From Coemansia sp. RSA 487 (taxonomy: Eukaryota; Kickxellomycota; Kickxellomycetes; Kickxellales; Kickxellaceae), in NCBI GenBank assembly GCA_027577595.1, contig JANBRJ010000092.1:1-64000 (forward strand): a stretch of 64,000 bases of DNA, given 5' to 3'. A program made the translations under genes and the position numbers. Every line of letters begins with the position of its first letter. The first letter of the stretch is position 1. Below the pieces are notes generated by a model that had not been told where the DNA came from, did no database searches, and saw only the letters and a program-made list of their open reading frames with translations. Positions 50,975 to 60,778 of this stretch are shown here, piece after piece.

Positions 50975-52367
50975 TTAATAATAGGTCGTATATCCGTAAA
51001 TGGGAGATGATGTAGTGGCAGCGGTGGTATACTGATTGCCTGGGCACTTATTAACAATGAGTGTGGCCGTAGAGTAATAGAGCTGTGAGGTTGTGGTCAC
51101 GTAGTCATCAATAGAAGAAGTAGTCGCCTCGTAAACATCAGAAGTGGTGGTCGCCCCGTAGAGATCTGAAGTGGTGGTTGCCTCGTAGACATCCGATGTA
51201 GTGGTAGCCTCGTAGAGATCAGAAGTGGTAGTTGCCTCATACTCGACAGAAGTAGTAGTTGCCTCATAAACATCGGAAGTCGTGGTTGCTTCGTAGACAT
51301 CCGATGTAGTGGTTGCCTCGTACAGATCAGAAGTCGTGGTTGCCTCGTAGAGATCGGAAGTGGTAGTCACCTCGTAGGCATCTGATGTAGTAGTAGCTTC
51401 GTAGAGATCAGAAGTCGTGGTAGCTTCGTATTCAATAGAAGTAGTGGTAGCCTCATAAACATCTGATGTAGTGGTAGCCTCGTAGAGATCGGAGGAGGTG
51501 GTAGCTTCGTATTCAACAGAAGTAGTGGTTGCCTCGTAGAGATCGGAGGTGGTAGTTGCCTCATACTCAACAGAAGTAGTAGTTGCCTCATAAGCATCTG
51601 ACGTGGTGGTTGCCTCATAAACATCGGAAGTCGTGGTTGCCTCGTAATCATCCGATGTAGTGGTAGTCTNNNNNNNNNNNNNNNNNNNNNNNNNNNNNNN
51701 NNNNNNNNNNNNNNNNNNNNNNNNNNNNNNNNNNNNNNNNNNNNNNNNNNNNNNNNNNNNNNNNNNTTGCCTCATACTCAACAGAAGTAGTAGTTGCCTC
51801 ATAAGCATCTGACGTGGTGGTTGCCTCATAAACATCGGAAGTCATGGTTGCCTCGTAGATATCTGATGTAGTGGTTGCCTCATACAGATCAGAAGTGGTG
51901 GTAGCTTCGTATAGGTTCGAGGATGTAGTATCTTCATCTTCATCGCAACTCGAATCGATTTGCACAACAGTAGTAACACCATAGAGATCCGAAGAAACAT
52001 CGGTGTATATGGGACAGGGATGAGAACGCCAGTACGAGGTGCAGATGCCACCGACATATTCATCCATAACTTCAGCACCAACAATGTCGACCAACTTGCC
52101 AAATGTATCCAAGCTGGGCCTGCTGGGCAGAGAAAAGCCGTGACCGAGCAAGGCTACAACTCTTTGGTATTTCGTGTATCCGATGTCCTTGAAGCACAGC
52201 GGAAGCTTGATGATCAGAGAAAGGCGAATGCTGGACCAGTTTGTAACAACAGTGTCTTGGGCGCACTGCGAAGTCCAGTCGATATTAGGCGTGCCATGGT
52301 GGGCGGACACTGCGGCGGCAATTGCACCAAGGATCATGATGCGAATGGCAGACTTCTTGAGGTTCAT
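50975..52367 (-). CDS. Secreted protein with 9-residue Thr/Ser-rich tandem repeats (interrupted by gap)
   Basis: Start MNLKKSAIRIMILGAIAAAV forms a signal peptide (cleavage near SA-HH). Residues ~24-140 are a small domain with five cysteines (SQCAQD, LPLCFKD, GGICTSYW, HPCPIY, SSCDED), family unknown. Then come about 26 visible copies of a 9-residue unit, consensus D-L/V-Y-E-A-T-T-T-S with VEY/IEY variants, and a short tail with one Cys, ending IYGYTTYY. A run of 97 N (51670-51766) lies inside the array; the frames either side disagree by one base, which only means the gap size is nominal. No GPI signal or transmembrane helix ends the protein. Likely an O-glycosylated wall or surface protein, by inference. 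Confidence 0.75.
51095..51930 (-). repeat. 27-bp tandem repeat array encoding 9-residue units
   Basis: Period 27 bp, diverged copies, on both sides of the 97-N gap. Two 77-bp blocks, 51556-51632 and 51767-51843, are identical, so the segment next to the gap was duplicated recently or assembled twice. Confidence 0.95.
51670..51766. other. Assembly gap of 97 N
   Basis: Unknown bases within the 27-bp repeat array. Repeat period and reading frame both require a true length that is a multiple of 3 (for example 75 or 102), so 97 is an estimate. Confidence 0.98.
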
Positions 52368-53502
52368 TGTTTGAGATGAAGAATCGGCGATTGGTACAAC
52401 AGGGTATAACAGTAAGGAAGCTAGAAGTTTAAATCAAAGCAACAGCCAAGGCATGCAAATTGCACCTGTGACAAGGAAAAGAGAGGAAGGGTAAATACTT
52501 TCGAAATGGAGAAAAAAGATGGTGTTGCCAATTGCACTGTATCTAGAGCTGATGTTGCGTCCGAATGTTGGCATTTCGTTCGTGTTTATATACCTCTTTT
52601 CTATCAGGAATGAAAGGGAAATTTCCAAATGAAAATGCTTCCGTTCCCCAGATATAACGATAACATGGAGTGAGCAGCGGACAATAGATGCTCCACATAT
52701 TGCTGCAATATATTTTTGGAGCGATGAAAAATAAACATTGCAATTTTACCAGCGACCATTGGATGAACGAAGGTGCTTTCTTTTTAGGAAAAGATCGTAT
52801 ATTCTCTTTGCTGGACACCACCATCCCAACATCCGGAGCCGTGATTTTTTCATACTCCTGTATTTCCAGGAAAAGACAAGTAGCCGAGATGTAAGGTAAA
52901 AGCAGCTTCCGCATCACAAAACGCCTCACTAAACAAAGCTCCGACTGCAGGCGCCTTGAATACACGTCTAGACCCGTGTGTCTTCTAATTTTAGAAGTCC
53001 TGTTAAATATTCGACGCCAATTGTGTCGATCTGTTGCAAGAAATGGCAAAAAGATCTGACCAGCCTTCGAATTTTGGCATTCAACATGTTGAAAACACAT
53101 TTATTTGCATGAAACAATTGCCCAAAAAATTCGAAAATATTCGCCGTCCATCAGACTGCATGCAAACGCCTACAGTACACTGCACAAGCCCTATCTACTC
53201 GCAGATTCACAGCGGAGTAAGAAGTTGGATAATGGACATTTGTTGATGAAGCTGCCCAAAAAGGAGCAGACGCAAAAAAAACCTGTTTTCTTGCACGAAA
53301 CAGGTTACAGGTATTTTGCTGAAAACATGTTTAAAGCATGAAACGACACGGAACCCTTGGAAATTTGAACATCTCTGCCAGTGCACAAATACAAAATTGG
53401 CTTTGCCATCAAACGCACAGCACATGTACGCTGCCCACTCTGGATTCGAAGCAGGCAATTACATTCAAATCATGTTTCGGCTGCGGATGTAGGCCACTAA
53501 CA
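52368..53502. other. Upstream region of the repeat-protein gene
   Basis: 1.1 kb between the repeat-protein start and the DUF4272 gene stop, both on the minus strand. Frames (52543-53100, 53034-53246, 53207-53458) lack domains. A perfect inverted repeat, AACCTGTTT / AAACAGGTT with a 9-base loop, lies at 53280-53306; function unknown. Confidence 0.4.
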
Positions 53503-54489
53503 TCAGGCAGTCCAAACAGAGCTGATTGGGTTGATAGACACCAGTTCAGAGACAGCGTCTGCGTTCCACTTGTCGGCCTTGCCAACGGCCCAGGCAAATG
53601 CAAAAAAGCGCGACTCTGCAATTTTCCGAATGGCATCCTGGTGATTAGAATCAAGGTTTACATACGGAACTGTGGTGGTGGTTGTTGTGGAAGCGTCTTT
53701 GTCTTTCAGCTCGACAACAATTGCGAAATCGTTGCCTTCAAGTGCACCAACCAATCCTTTGTCGCGGGCCTGCGCTGCTGCAAGGGGAATGGTTTTTGGA
53801 ATGTCACGCGCCATCTTGCGCAGACTGTGTGGAATGTGCTTTGTACGCAGAGCGGTCTCTGCAGGTGATTCCTCATCTGTGCCAGTAGTTGACTTTTGCT
53901 GTTTGGCCATTTCTAGGTCGTTGCGCAGTCCCAGCAGGACCTGCGCCCTTGCCCTCCACAGCCATGCCTCGGCAACATCGATCTCGTGTTGCAGCTGCTT
54001 CATGTCTAGCGACTGGTGTGTTTGGGGCGACATGAACGGATCAACAAACTTTTCGACGGTCGATGGCTCTGCGGGCATAATTCCTGTGCCCTGGAACAGC
54101 CGCGCACGGTCAAAGTTTGAGTAATATGGTGGAATCTTGTGCTGGCGCCCAAGTAGCCACTGCAGCACGCCGAATGCCTCCCAGTGGTCGCCATAGGCGT
54201 AGTCCTCGTACTCCCAGCTCTGGTACGGCTTTTCAAGCATGGTCTTCTCTGCGCTTGTTGCATGGTCGTCGAGTCCGCTCTCATACATTGCCCGGGTAAT
54301 GGCCTCGACTGCGCGCACCTTTCTGTCGTCGTCGTTTGCTGTCTGCTCGCCTTTCACACCCATCAACGCCGCCGTCTCTAGGCCCCACCGTGCCAAAACG
54401 AGCTGCAGGCATGATGAGCGCAGTGCTATCTCAAAAGACGGACGCAGCTTGAAGCCGTGCCGCATGACTGCAGTCGCTCTGAATGCCAT
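53503..54489 (-). CDS. DUF4272-like protein
   Basis: The upstream TTG frame is discounted; ATG at 54489 gives 328 residues. Blocks like those of DUF4272 are present: FEIALRSSCLQLVLARWGLE (~20-39), SAEKTMLEKPYQSWEYEDYA, HWEAFGVLQWLLGRQHKIPP (~97-116), EIDVAEAWLWRARAQVLLGL (~165-184) and the end FFAFAWAVGKADKWNADAVS. The family is widespread in bacteria and fungi, but its function is unknown. No signal peptide or membrane helix is evident; the N-terminus (MAFRATAVMRHGFKLRPSF) is basic and could be a mitochondrial presequence. It is head to head with DSS1, 271 bp apart. Confidence 0.65.
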   Translation of the reverse strand: MAFRATAVMRHGFKLRPSFEIALRSSCLQLVLARWGLETAALMGVKGEQTANDDDRKVRAVEAITRAMYESGLDDHATSAEKTMLEKPYQSWEYEDYAYGDHWEAFGVLQWLLGRQHKIPPYYSNFDRARLFQGTGIMPAEPSTVEKFVDPFMSPQTHQSLDMKQLQHEIDVAEAWLWRARAQVLLGLRNDLEMAKQQKSTTGTDEESPAETALRTKHIPHSLRKMARDIPKTIPLAAAQARDKGLVGALEGNDFAIVVELKDKDASTTTTTTVPYVNLDSNHQDAIRKIAESRFFAFAWAVGKADKWNADAVSELVSINPISSVWTA

Positions 54490-54760
54490 TACAATGTACA
54501 AATCTCAAAAAAGTTGGTCAATTACAAACAGGATATAAAAATACTGGTTAGTTTTTTTGTGGTGGTGAAAGCGTATTGATTGCTGATTCGACAATTACTA
54601 AACTTTGGATAACAGTAATCCGTTGGTTCTTTGGCCAAAAAAATTTGATTTTGTGTGATGATCAGTAGCAACACTGGTATCTGTTTTTTTTTGGTTCCTT
54701 ATTGAATTGCTTTATATAATATAGTCCTCTTCTTTTTCGTTATATTAAGCACGAAAGCAA
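54490..54760. promoter_or_regulatory. Short divergent promoter of DUF4272-like and DSS1 genes
   Basis: 271 bp, T-rich, with TATATAATATAG at about 54,712-54,723, roughly 40 bp before the DSS1 ATG, a possible TATA element. Confidence 0.4.
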
Positions 54761-57700
54761 ATGCAATCAAGAGTTTGTGCCAGAGCAGCGCAGTCCTCTG
54801 CCGCCAGGCTTCGGTTGGTTGTTTCGAGGCAGCGACCGAACATTCTTAAAGCATCAGTATTCGCATCCTCGTCTCGTCTACATACCAGCACGACACGGCG
54901 ATCGAACGAAAAGAAGTACCCCGAATTGGACGATATCTTGGGAAAGCCCGCGACGTCTTTCAGTGAGCTGGTAGATCAGCTGGAGATCCTCATCAAGCAT
55001 CCCAATCCTCCACGCAACTATGCTGATGCGCTGGCAAAGGAGGAGCTGCGCAGATCAGATATGCGCGATCTTACATTAGATCCAGAGAAAGCCAGAGAAA
55101 AAGACGAGTCTGCGCCTGCCAGGCTTCTGCTCCAACAAAGGCCTCGTCTAGCGCGCCAACCAACACCAGACGATGGGCTTGATATCGATAAACAGTTGGA
55201 TGATATAGACAACAGTGCTTCTGCTGATTTGGCCGATCTTGATGCGAAGAATCAAACTACCAATGGTTCCTCCACGCTGGTAGATGCCGATGACAGAAGA
55301 GCTGCCTCATATGAAGTACCGCCGCTTTCGAAAGGAGATGCAGCGAACTTGGGGATCACAGCGGAGCAGCAGGAACGGCGTCGCATCTGGATGACAAAGA
55401 TCGCCGGTTACCGCAATTTCCGCAGCAGCATGATGTCGATGGAAAAGATGCTCGAGATGCTTGATCGGGACGATGTAAATACAAATGAAACCGATGGTTC
55501 TGCCGGTGGCACCCACAGGAACGGCAAGTCTGCCGATTCAGATGGTGCTGAGGGGACAACAGGTGATCTTCTTGCTGAGCTTGATGAGAAAAATAGTGCT
55601 GCGCAGGCTGAGGATCGCGAGTTCGAGGATCTTATTAGAAGAAGCTGGAGGCTTCATGATGAGGATCTAAGTTCCGGTATCAAAGAAACCGAAGGAAATC
55701 CTTCAAACAAGCCCCCGGCTTCTCTGAAGCAAACAGGCGGCAGCAAGCGGCCCAAAAACAAGCGGCCTTATCACACATCTCGGGTTTTGTGCGATGGTAG
55801 AAAGCCTGATAATAGTGGCAAGCCCCAGAGCTCGAAACCAAACAAACCACGAGGGAAAACGACGTCTATGCGTGAGACGAGCAGAAAGATCATAGGCTTG
55901 GCCAAAAGTGTAAAGCCCAAGGGCAAGGAAAGGCACATCAGTCCAAAGCCCCCCCTGCTTTATGGCAAGTCTGTGACGACTGTTCGCCCACGCTGTCTTG
56001 TCAAACCAGTACTGAAGCATTCAAAGGAAAGTATCAAGCGGCATGTCTCTGAAAGCAACGCCGTTAAGGGCCAGGACGTGATGCCTATCGGTGCGTCGGT
56101 GAGCACTGGTGACTTGATTGAGCTACGTTTTGCAAAGGAGAGCATCGACGTGCTAAACAGCGCTTCGGACATTAGAGCAGGCTTTGTCATTCAGAAAACA
56201 TCTGGCCGCTTCCACTTCAATGTCATGACTTTGTCGGGGATCGTGCTTGGCGCGCGTGAGCAGCGACTTGGGTTTGTTGCAAGCGGCGTGCTCTTTGACG
56301 AAGAGTTTCTGCGCAGCACAGGCATTAGGGACGACGATATCAATCGATTTCTTGAATACGGGAGGGAGCTTCGTGAATTTGAGGATACCCACGGGAGAGA
56401 GGCTGTAGTTTCGGCGTCCGAGGCGGCACGAATCCTGCTGACGAGCAGCCAAAAGGCTCTCCTTGAAGGCGTTGAGAGTGAGATAAAGGACCTGGATGAC
56501 ATGTCTGCAAGTGCTGGCTCAAACGACTTGGAGGTTGATGTGCTGGGGCAAGCCTACACTCGTCGGAAGGAAGACGTAGATACCGACAACGATGCAGAAG
56601 AGTCCTTTGCCGACTTTGTGTTCCGTGTTGTGCCCACCGTGACACGACACTTTAAGGAGCAAGCGGATGCACTGCTTCTATCTCATTATCGCGAGCTGAA
56701 GGGCTACTATGATCTCGCTGCTCGAAACGGCCAAAAGCATGTGACTGTTGATGGGCTTGCGCGCCTAATCTTTAGACAGAAGGGCGGTTTCAGAATGAAG
56801 GATGGCGCTGACGAACCCATCAGCGAGACGGCTCGATTTGCGGCATATATGCATCTGATCAACGACCCTTTGCGCTTCATCCCTGACATCCACGTCTTTT
56901 ACACGTGCAGCTTTGAGCTGCGCGATCCAAAGGAAGTCAAGGAGATTTTGAATGCCAAGGAGATGATTCGCAGACAATCTCCCGAATTTAAGCATTTTCT
57001 CGAAACGGCGCAGAAGCTAGTTAGCTATTCGCACACACAGAAGCCCGATGTTCCTTTGCGTAGCTCGTTGGATGTCGACGCTGACTCGATTCATAGAAAC
57101 ACAAAGTGTGACCTCACTGGCTGGAATTACGAGCTGTTTCTATTTGAGCGGAATATCCCGTGCGATCCTGCGCCGACAAAGATGGAGCTTAAGGATATCA
57201 GCTTTAGCAGCACGTGCCAGTTGTTTATTCGTATCTTGACAAAGTTCGTGTTCTACAAGAACGAAGGCTATGCAAACCTAACAAACCCGTATCAGTTTGC
57301 GGTATCACCGATCTTGAAGAAAATGGGCGTCTACGGTGCGCTTGATGTGGCTTCGGTTGTACGTTTTCTCGTTGACATTGGCGTTTGGCCCTCTTGGTTT
57401 AACCCCAGTGCAAACATCCGCAGGTACCAGTTTGGCGATTTTGCTAATGGCACGCCCAGGAAGAGACTCAGCGAAGCGGCCGATGCTTTTGCAAGCCAGT
57501 ATCTAGCTGACATGGCGTCGTCTACCGACAAGCAAAGCGACAGCAAAACCATGCCGACCCTTGATAGTGTTTCGGATCTTGTTCCTCCTGTCAACGACAA
57601 TATTCTCACGAAAACGTCCGACGGCAAGGGCGTGCTCAAGGCAAGCGAATTTTATGACCACGACATTTGCAAAGCCATTCGGCATAATTTTGGAAACTTG

Positions 57701-59539
57701 CCTGTGTACACTATAGATAGCCGAAAGACCCGCGACGTCGATGACGGTGTGTCATTGGAGACGATTAAGGGCGCTAATGGAGAAGATAAAACGTGGCTGC
57801 ATATCCACATTGCTGATCCGACAGCACTGATCCACCCTGGTCATATACTTTCCGAATCGGCAAAGCTGAGCGGTCAGAGTGTATATGCCCCAGAAATGGC
57901 CAGCAGCATGATGCCGCGCGAGCTGCTTGAAAGCACGCTGTCTCTCAGCTCTCACAGTAACGGCATGCCGACATACACGCTGACTTTCTCCGTGCTTCTT
58001 TCTGATGATGGAGACATTGCCGAGTACAAGGTTCGGCCAGGCGTAGCGCATAGTCCCACTCCTATTCCATACGATGCAGTGGACAAATTCGCTAGATTTG
58101 ACCCCAAGCGGTGCATTTACTCGTCGTTTGAGGATGTACAGGATCAGCGTCGGCACTCTACACTCGTCCACCCATTTACGCCCAGTGATTACGATGCCCT
58201 TAAGAGCGCTGAAGGCGCCAGCAAGCTATCAGAACGGACCGTTTCGGATTTGCGCCGGATCCAGGAGATAGCCATGCGCCACCACGCGTACCGTATTAGA
58301 CAAGGCTCGTTTACGCGTGTTTTGCCAGAGCTAAACATTGATATTAGCGATGCTGCTGACTTGGTGTTTCCTGGACCAGTCATTGGTTCCAAGCCGGCGT
58401 TTCTCAAGGGTAGCTTTATGACGCACAACTATGATGGAAAGGTGTTTCCAAAGATAACATCGGTTGCCTTCCCAAGCGCCTACACGCCTGCACATGTTTT
58501 AGTTAGCGAACTGATGATTATTGCTGGCCGTACGGCGGCAAGATTCAGCTATGAGCACAACTCAGGATTTGGTAGCAGTATGGTCAGAAACGGCGGCGGC
58601 GTGGTTACAGAGCCCTCCACGATTCCTCTTTTATACCGATCCCAGGAACGTCCCGATCTTGACTCTCTGTCTGGAATCAACCCTGGTTTGCCTGTGCCCT
58701 TTGAAGGAATGTCAAGTACAGATGCAGAGTCTTCGCACACTCTCTGGAATGCGGTTTTGGATATAGGCAGGGAGAGGGGCGGTATTGTTGAGGAGCGGCA
58801 TTTCGATGAAATTAGACATATGCTAAACCCCTCTGTGCTGCAAAGTTCGCCTGGTCCGCACACAATCATGGGCATCTTTGACAAGCACGGATACATGCGC
58901 ATAACATCGCCACTTCGTCGAGTAGAGGATCTTATAAGCCACTGGCAGATCAAGGCCCAGCTTCTCGCTGAGCACACTAACGCAAAAGACAAGATGCCAT
59001 GGTATTGGAAGCACGCAGACATCGATATAATCGCGCCAAAAGTATACTATGCTACCGTAGCTACCTCCAAGTTTTCCGGCCTGTGCGAAGAAGTCTGGGG
59101 ACACACTTTGGTGCAGCGCATGGAGTACCAAGCACGTCGTGGAAAGCTGAAGCTACCGCCACCTGGGTTCTACGACACCAATTCGCCCTTTTACCAGGAC
59201 ACGCCTTGGGCATACTACAACCCACAAAGACCCGGTCCTCTGGTCTGGACAGCGACTGTAGATAATCGCTCTGAATTGCGTCCATTTATCTCGCTAATAA
59301 TCAAGGGTATTGCGACCCGTGCAATGCTTATCCCACGTCCTGTCGACATAGCTGAGCTGCCTTTCGCCGGAACAAAAGTCCGTGTACACGTTATTGGAGT
59401 CGAACCGCACAAGCAGATTCTGATGGTAAGGCTCGCTCCAGAGGAATTGCAACCCGCAGAGACGCCAAGGTTCTGGAGATTGCCCCACGCCTTGGCCTAT
59501 CTTCCTCAAGAAATCTCAAACCTGCGCACACCTCCCTGA
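54761..59539 (+). CDS. DSS1: Mitochondrial 3'-5' exoribonuclease DSS1 (RNase II family)
   Basis: 1,592 residues, much longer than yeast Dss1 (969). The start MQSRVCARAAQSSAARLRLV is a convincing mitochondrial presequence. Residues ~60-420 are a disordered, charged extension with basic patches (KRPKNKRPYHTS). A conserved middle follows. The RNB nuclease domain (~980-1340) has the catalytic Asp cluster in DSRKTRDVDDGVS, then HIHIADPTALIHPGHILSES, MASSMMPRELLESTLSLS and RITSPLRRVEDLISHWQIKA. The C-terminus (~1500-1575) looks like an S1 or OB fold. In yeast, Dss1 works with Suv3 in the mitochondrial degradosome. No intron is seen in 4.8 kb. Confidence 0.93.
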   Translation: MQSRVCARAAQSSAARLRLVVSRQRPNILKASVFASSSRLHTSTTRRSNEKKYPELDDILGKPATSFSELVDQLEILIKHPNPPRNYADALAKEELRRSDMRDLTLDPEKAREKDESAPARLLLQQRPRLARQPTPDDGLDIDKQLDDIDNSASADLADLDAKNQTTNGSSTLVDADDRRAASYEVPPLSKGDAANLGITAEQQERRRIWMTKIAGYRNFRSSMMSMEKMLEMLDRDDVNTNETDGSAGGTHRNGKSADSDGAEGTTGDLLAELDEKNSAAQAEDREFEDLIRRSWRLHDEDLSSGIKETEGNPSNKPPASLKQTGGSKRPKNKRPYHTSRVLCDGRKPDNSGKPQSSKPNKPRGKTTSMRETSRKIIGLAKSVKPKGKERHISPKPPLLYGKSVTTVRPRCLVKPVLKHSKESIKRHVSESNAVKGQDVMPIGASVSTGDLIELRFAKESIDVLNSASDIRAGFVIQKTSGRFHFNVMTLSGIVLGAREQRLGFVASGVLFDEEFLRSTGIRDDDINRFLEYGRELREFEDTHGREAVVSASEAARILLTSSQKALLEGVESEIKDLDDMSASAGSNDLEVDVLGQAYTRRKEDVDTDNDAEESFADFVFRVVPTVTRHFKEQADALLLSHYRELKGYYDLAARNGQKHVTVDGLARLIFRQKGGFRMKDGADEPISETARFAAYMHLINDPLRFIPDIHVFYTCSFELRDPKEVKEILNAKEMIRRQSPEFKHFLETAQKLVSYSHTQKPDVPLRSSLDVDADSIHRNTKCDLTGWNYELFLFERNIPCDPAPTKMELKDISFSSTCQLFIRILTKFVFYKNEGYANLTNPYQFAVSPILKKMGVYGALDVASVVRFLVDIGVWPSWFNPSANIRRYQFGDFANGTPRKRLSEAADAFASQYLADMASSTDKQSDSKTMPTLDSVSDLVPPVNDNILTKTSDGKGVLKASEFYDHDICKAIRHNFGNLPVYTIDSRKTRDVDDGVSLETIKGANGEDKTWLHIHIADPTALIHPGHILSESAKLSGQSVYAPEMASSMMPRELLESTLSLSSHSNGMPTYTLTFSVLLSDDGDIAEYKVRPGVAHSPTPIPYDAVDKFARFDPKRCIYSSFEDVQDQRRHSTLVHPFTPSDYDALKSAEGASKLSERTVSDLRRIQEIAMRHHAYRIRQGSFTRVLPELNIDISDAADLVFPGPVIGSKPAFLKGSFMTHNYDGKVFPKITSVAFPSAYTPAHVLVSELMIIAGRTAARFSYEHNSGFGSSMVRNGGGVVTEPSTIPLLYRSQERPDLDSLSGINPGLPVPFEGMSSTDAESSHTLWNAVLDIGRERGGIVEERHFDEIRHMLNPSVLQSSPGPHTIMGIFDKHGYMRITSPLRRVEDLISHWQIKAQLLAEHTNAKDKMPWYWKHADIDIIAPKVYYATVATSKFSGLCEEVWGHTLVQRMEYQARRGKLKLPPPGFYDTNSPFYQDTPWAYYNPQRPGPLVWTATVDNRSELRPFISLIIKGIATRAMLIPRPVDIAELPFAGTKVRVHVIGVEPHKQILMVRLAPEELQPAETPRFWRLPHALAYLPQEISNLRTPP

Positions 59540-59694
59540 CATGCACAATACCTATAGACTCGATATTTAGACTTTTATATCCTTTTTTACAGCAACGCAC
59601 AATTCTCAACGCGAAAAGTGTCTTTTGCGTGTTTTTGTTCTGATGTATATGAAGGTTTATGTCTATTTACACATGGTTTCAAAAGCAAATGGTG

Positions 59695-60778
59695 CTATGG
59701 AATACTGTTATCAATTTCTTCTTCGCTTGAAAATGTAGCTGCAACGTCAAAATTGCACAGCGGGCATGTCGCTGAACGCAAACTAAGCCAAGGATCGATG
59801 CAAGCAATATGGAAAAAGTGACGGCATGGAAGTTGGCGGACTTGTTCTCCGGAATTGTAATCGTCAAGACAGACAGCACAATTTTCCTCGTGTAGCATGT
59901 TGCTATTTTTGTCGTCATTGCTCCTATTCTCGTCGCTGCCGCTGCCGCTGCCACTGGCACCACTCGTGTCTGTTTCAGATGTGCTGTTTCTATCGCTATT
60001 ATCATCGCTTTTACTCACTTCGTTGCAATCGTTGACCATACTATCGTCTTCAACGTCTTTCTCGTTTTTATTTGAAGTTTGGACATCTTCATTTGCCAGG
60101 CTATCATCTACATGCGTCGGTGATTTGTTTCCGACAACAGCGGGCTCTGGTACGGCAATACTAGGTTCAGCAGTGTTTTGGTTTTTGGAAGGGTATTCGT
60201 TTACGGAGTAGTAGCTGCTGCGAGCGCTTTGTGAGGAAGTATGCAAATCTGCTGAACTTGCACGGTTTGCCATCGATACAACCTTGGGTGGTGCCGCTAT
60301 AGTAGGCGCGGTTGCCAGCTTCTTTGATCTCTGGATATCTTCCTCAGTCAGTACAAGCACTGGTAGCGTTGAAATCTGTTCCAGAGTCAGCAGACGTTTT
60401 CGGCTGTTTGAGCCATTTGTGTCCAAAGTAGAGCCCAACTCGAACGCATTGTTGGCTAATCTGCGGGACCTCATTCTATGTAAAAGGTATGCAACTGATA
60501 CCATACAAATACATATACAAGCTACATAATGTGTTTTTTAAAAATAGAAGTGGTATGATTTAGCGTTTCTGTGCATGTATTCGTAGCTATTGAAAATTTC
60601 CTGATGGCTGTTGAATGAGCAATGGTTGCTTGTACTTACATATCAGGACGGCAAGATACAGGATCTTGAAAGTTTGGTTTGTGCCTTTTGTCCCATCGTC
60701 ATTACTGGTATCTCGCTTGTGTGTGACAAATGCATGCCCCAAATGCTGAGGAATGCTCGAAAGTAAAGTAGGTGGCAT
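59695..60778 (-). CDS. Membrane-anchored RING-H2 ubiquitin ligase, two exons
   Basis: Spliced gene: exon 1 at 60778-60640, intron 60639-60522 (donor GTAAGT, acceptor ATGTAG, 118 bp), exon 2 at 60521-59695; 321 residues. Splicing completes one membrane helix, [20 protein letters not shown] (~39-58), followed by basic HRMRSRRL. A long Ser/Asn-rich linker leads to a C-terminal RING-H2 finger: CAVCLDDY, then [15 protein letters not shown] and CPLC. The order is that of PA-TM-RING/ATL-type ligases of endomembranes. The luminal part is only ~38 residues (with NQT sequon), so an upstream exon with a PA domain is possible; the frame remains open just 5' of the ATG (FHI-M). Confidence 0.75.

Noticed and set aside
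52543-53100. 185-codon minus-strand frame upstream of the repeat-protein gene
   Set aside because: No domain, no homologous pattern, Cys/Phe/Trp-rich random look; it lies in the expected promoter.
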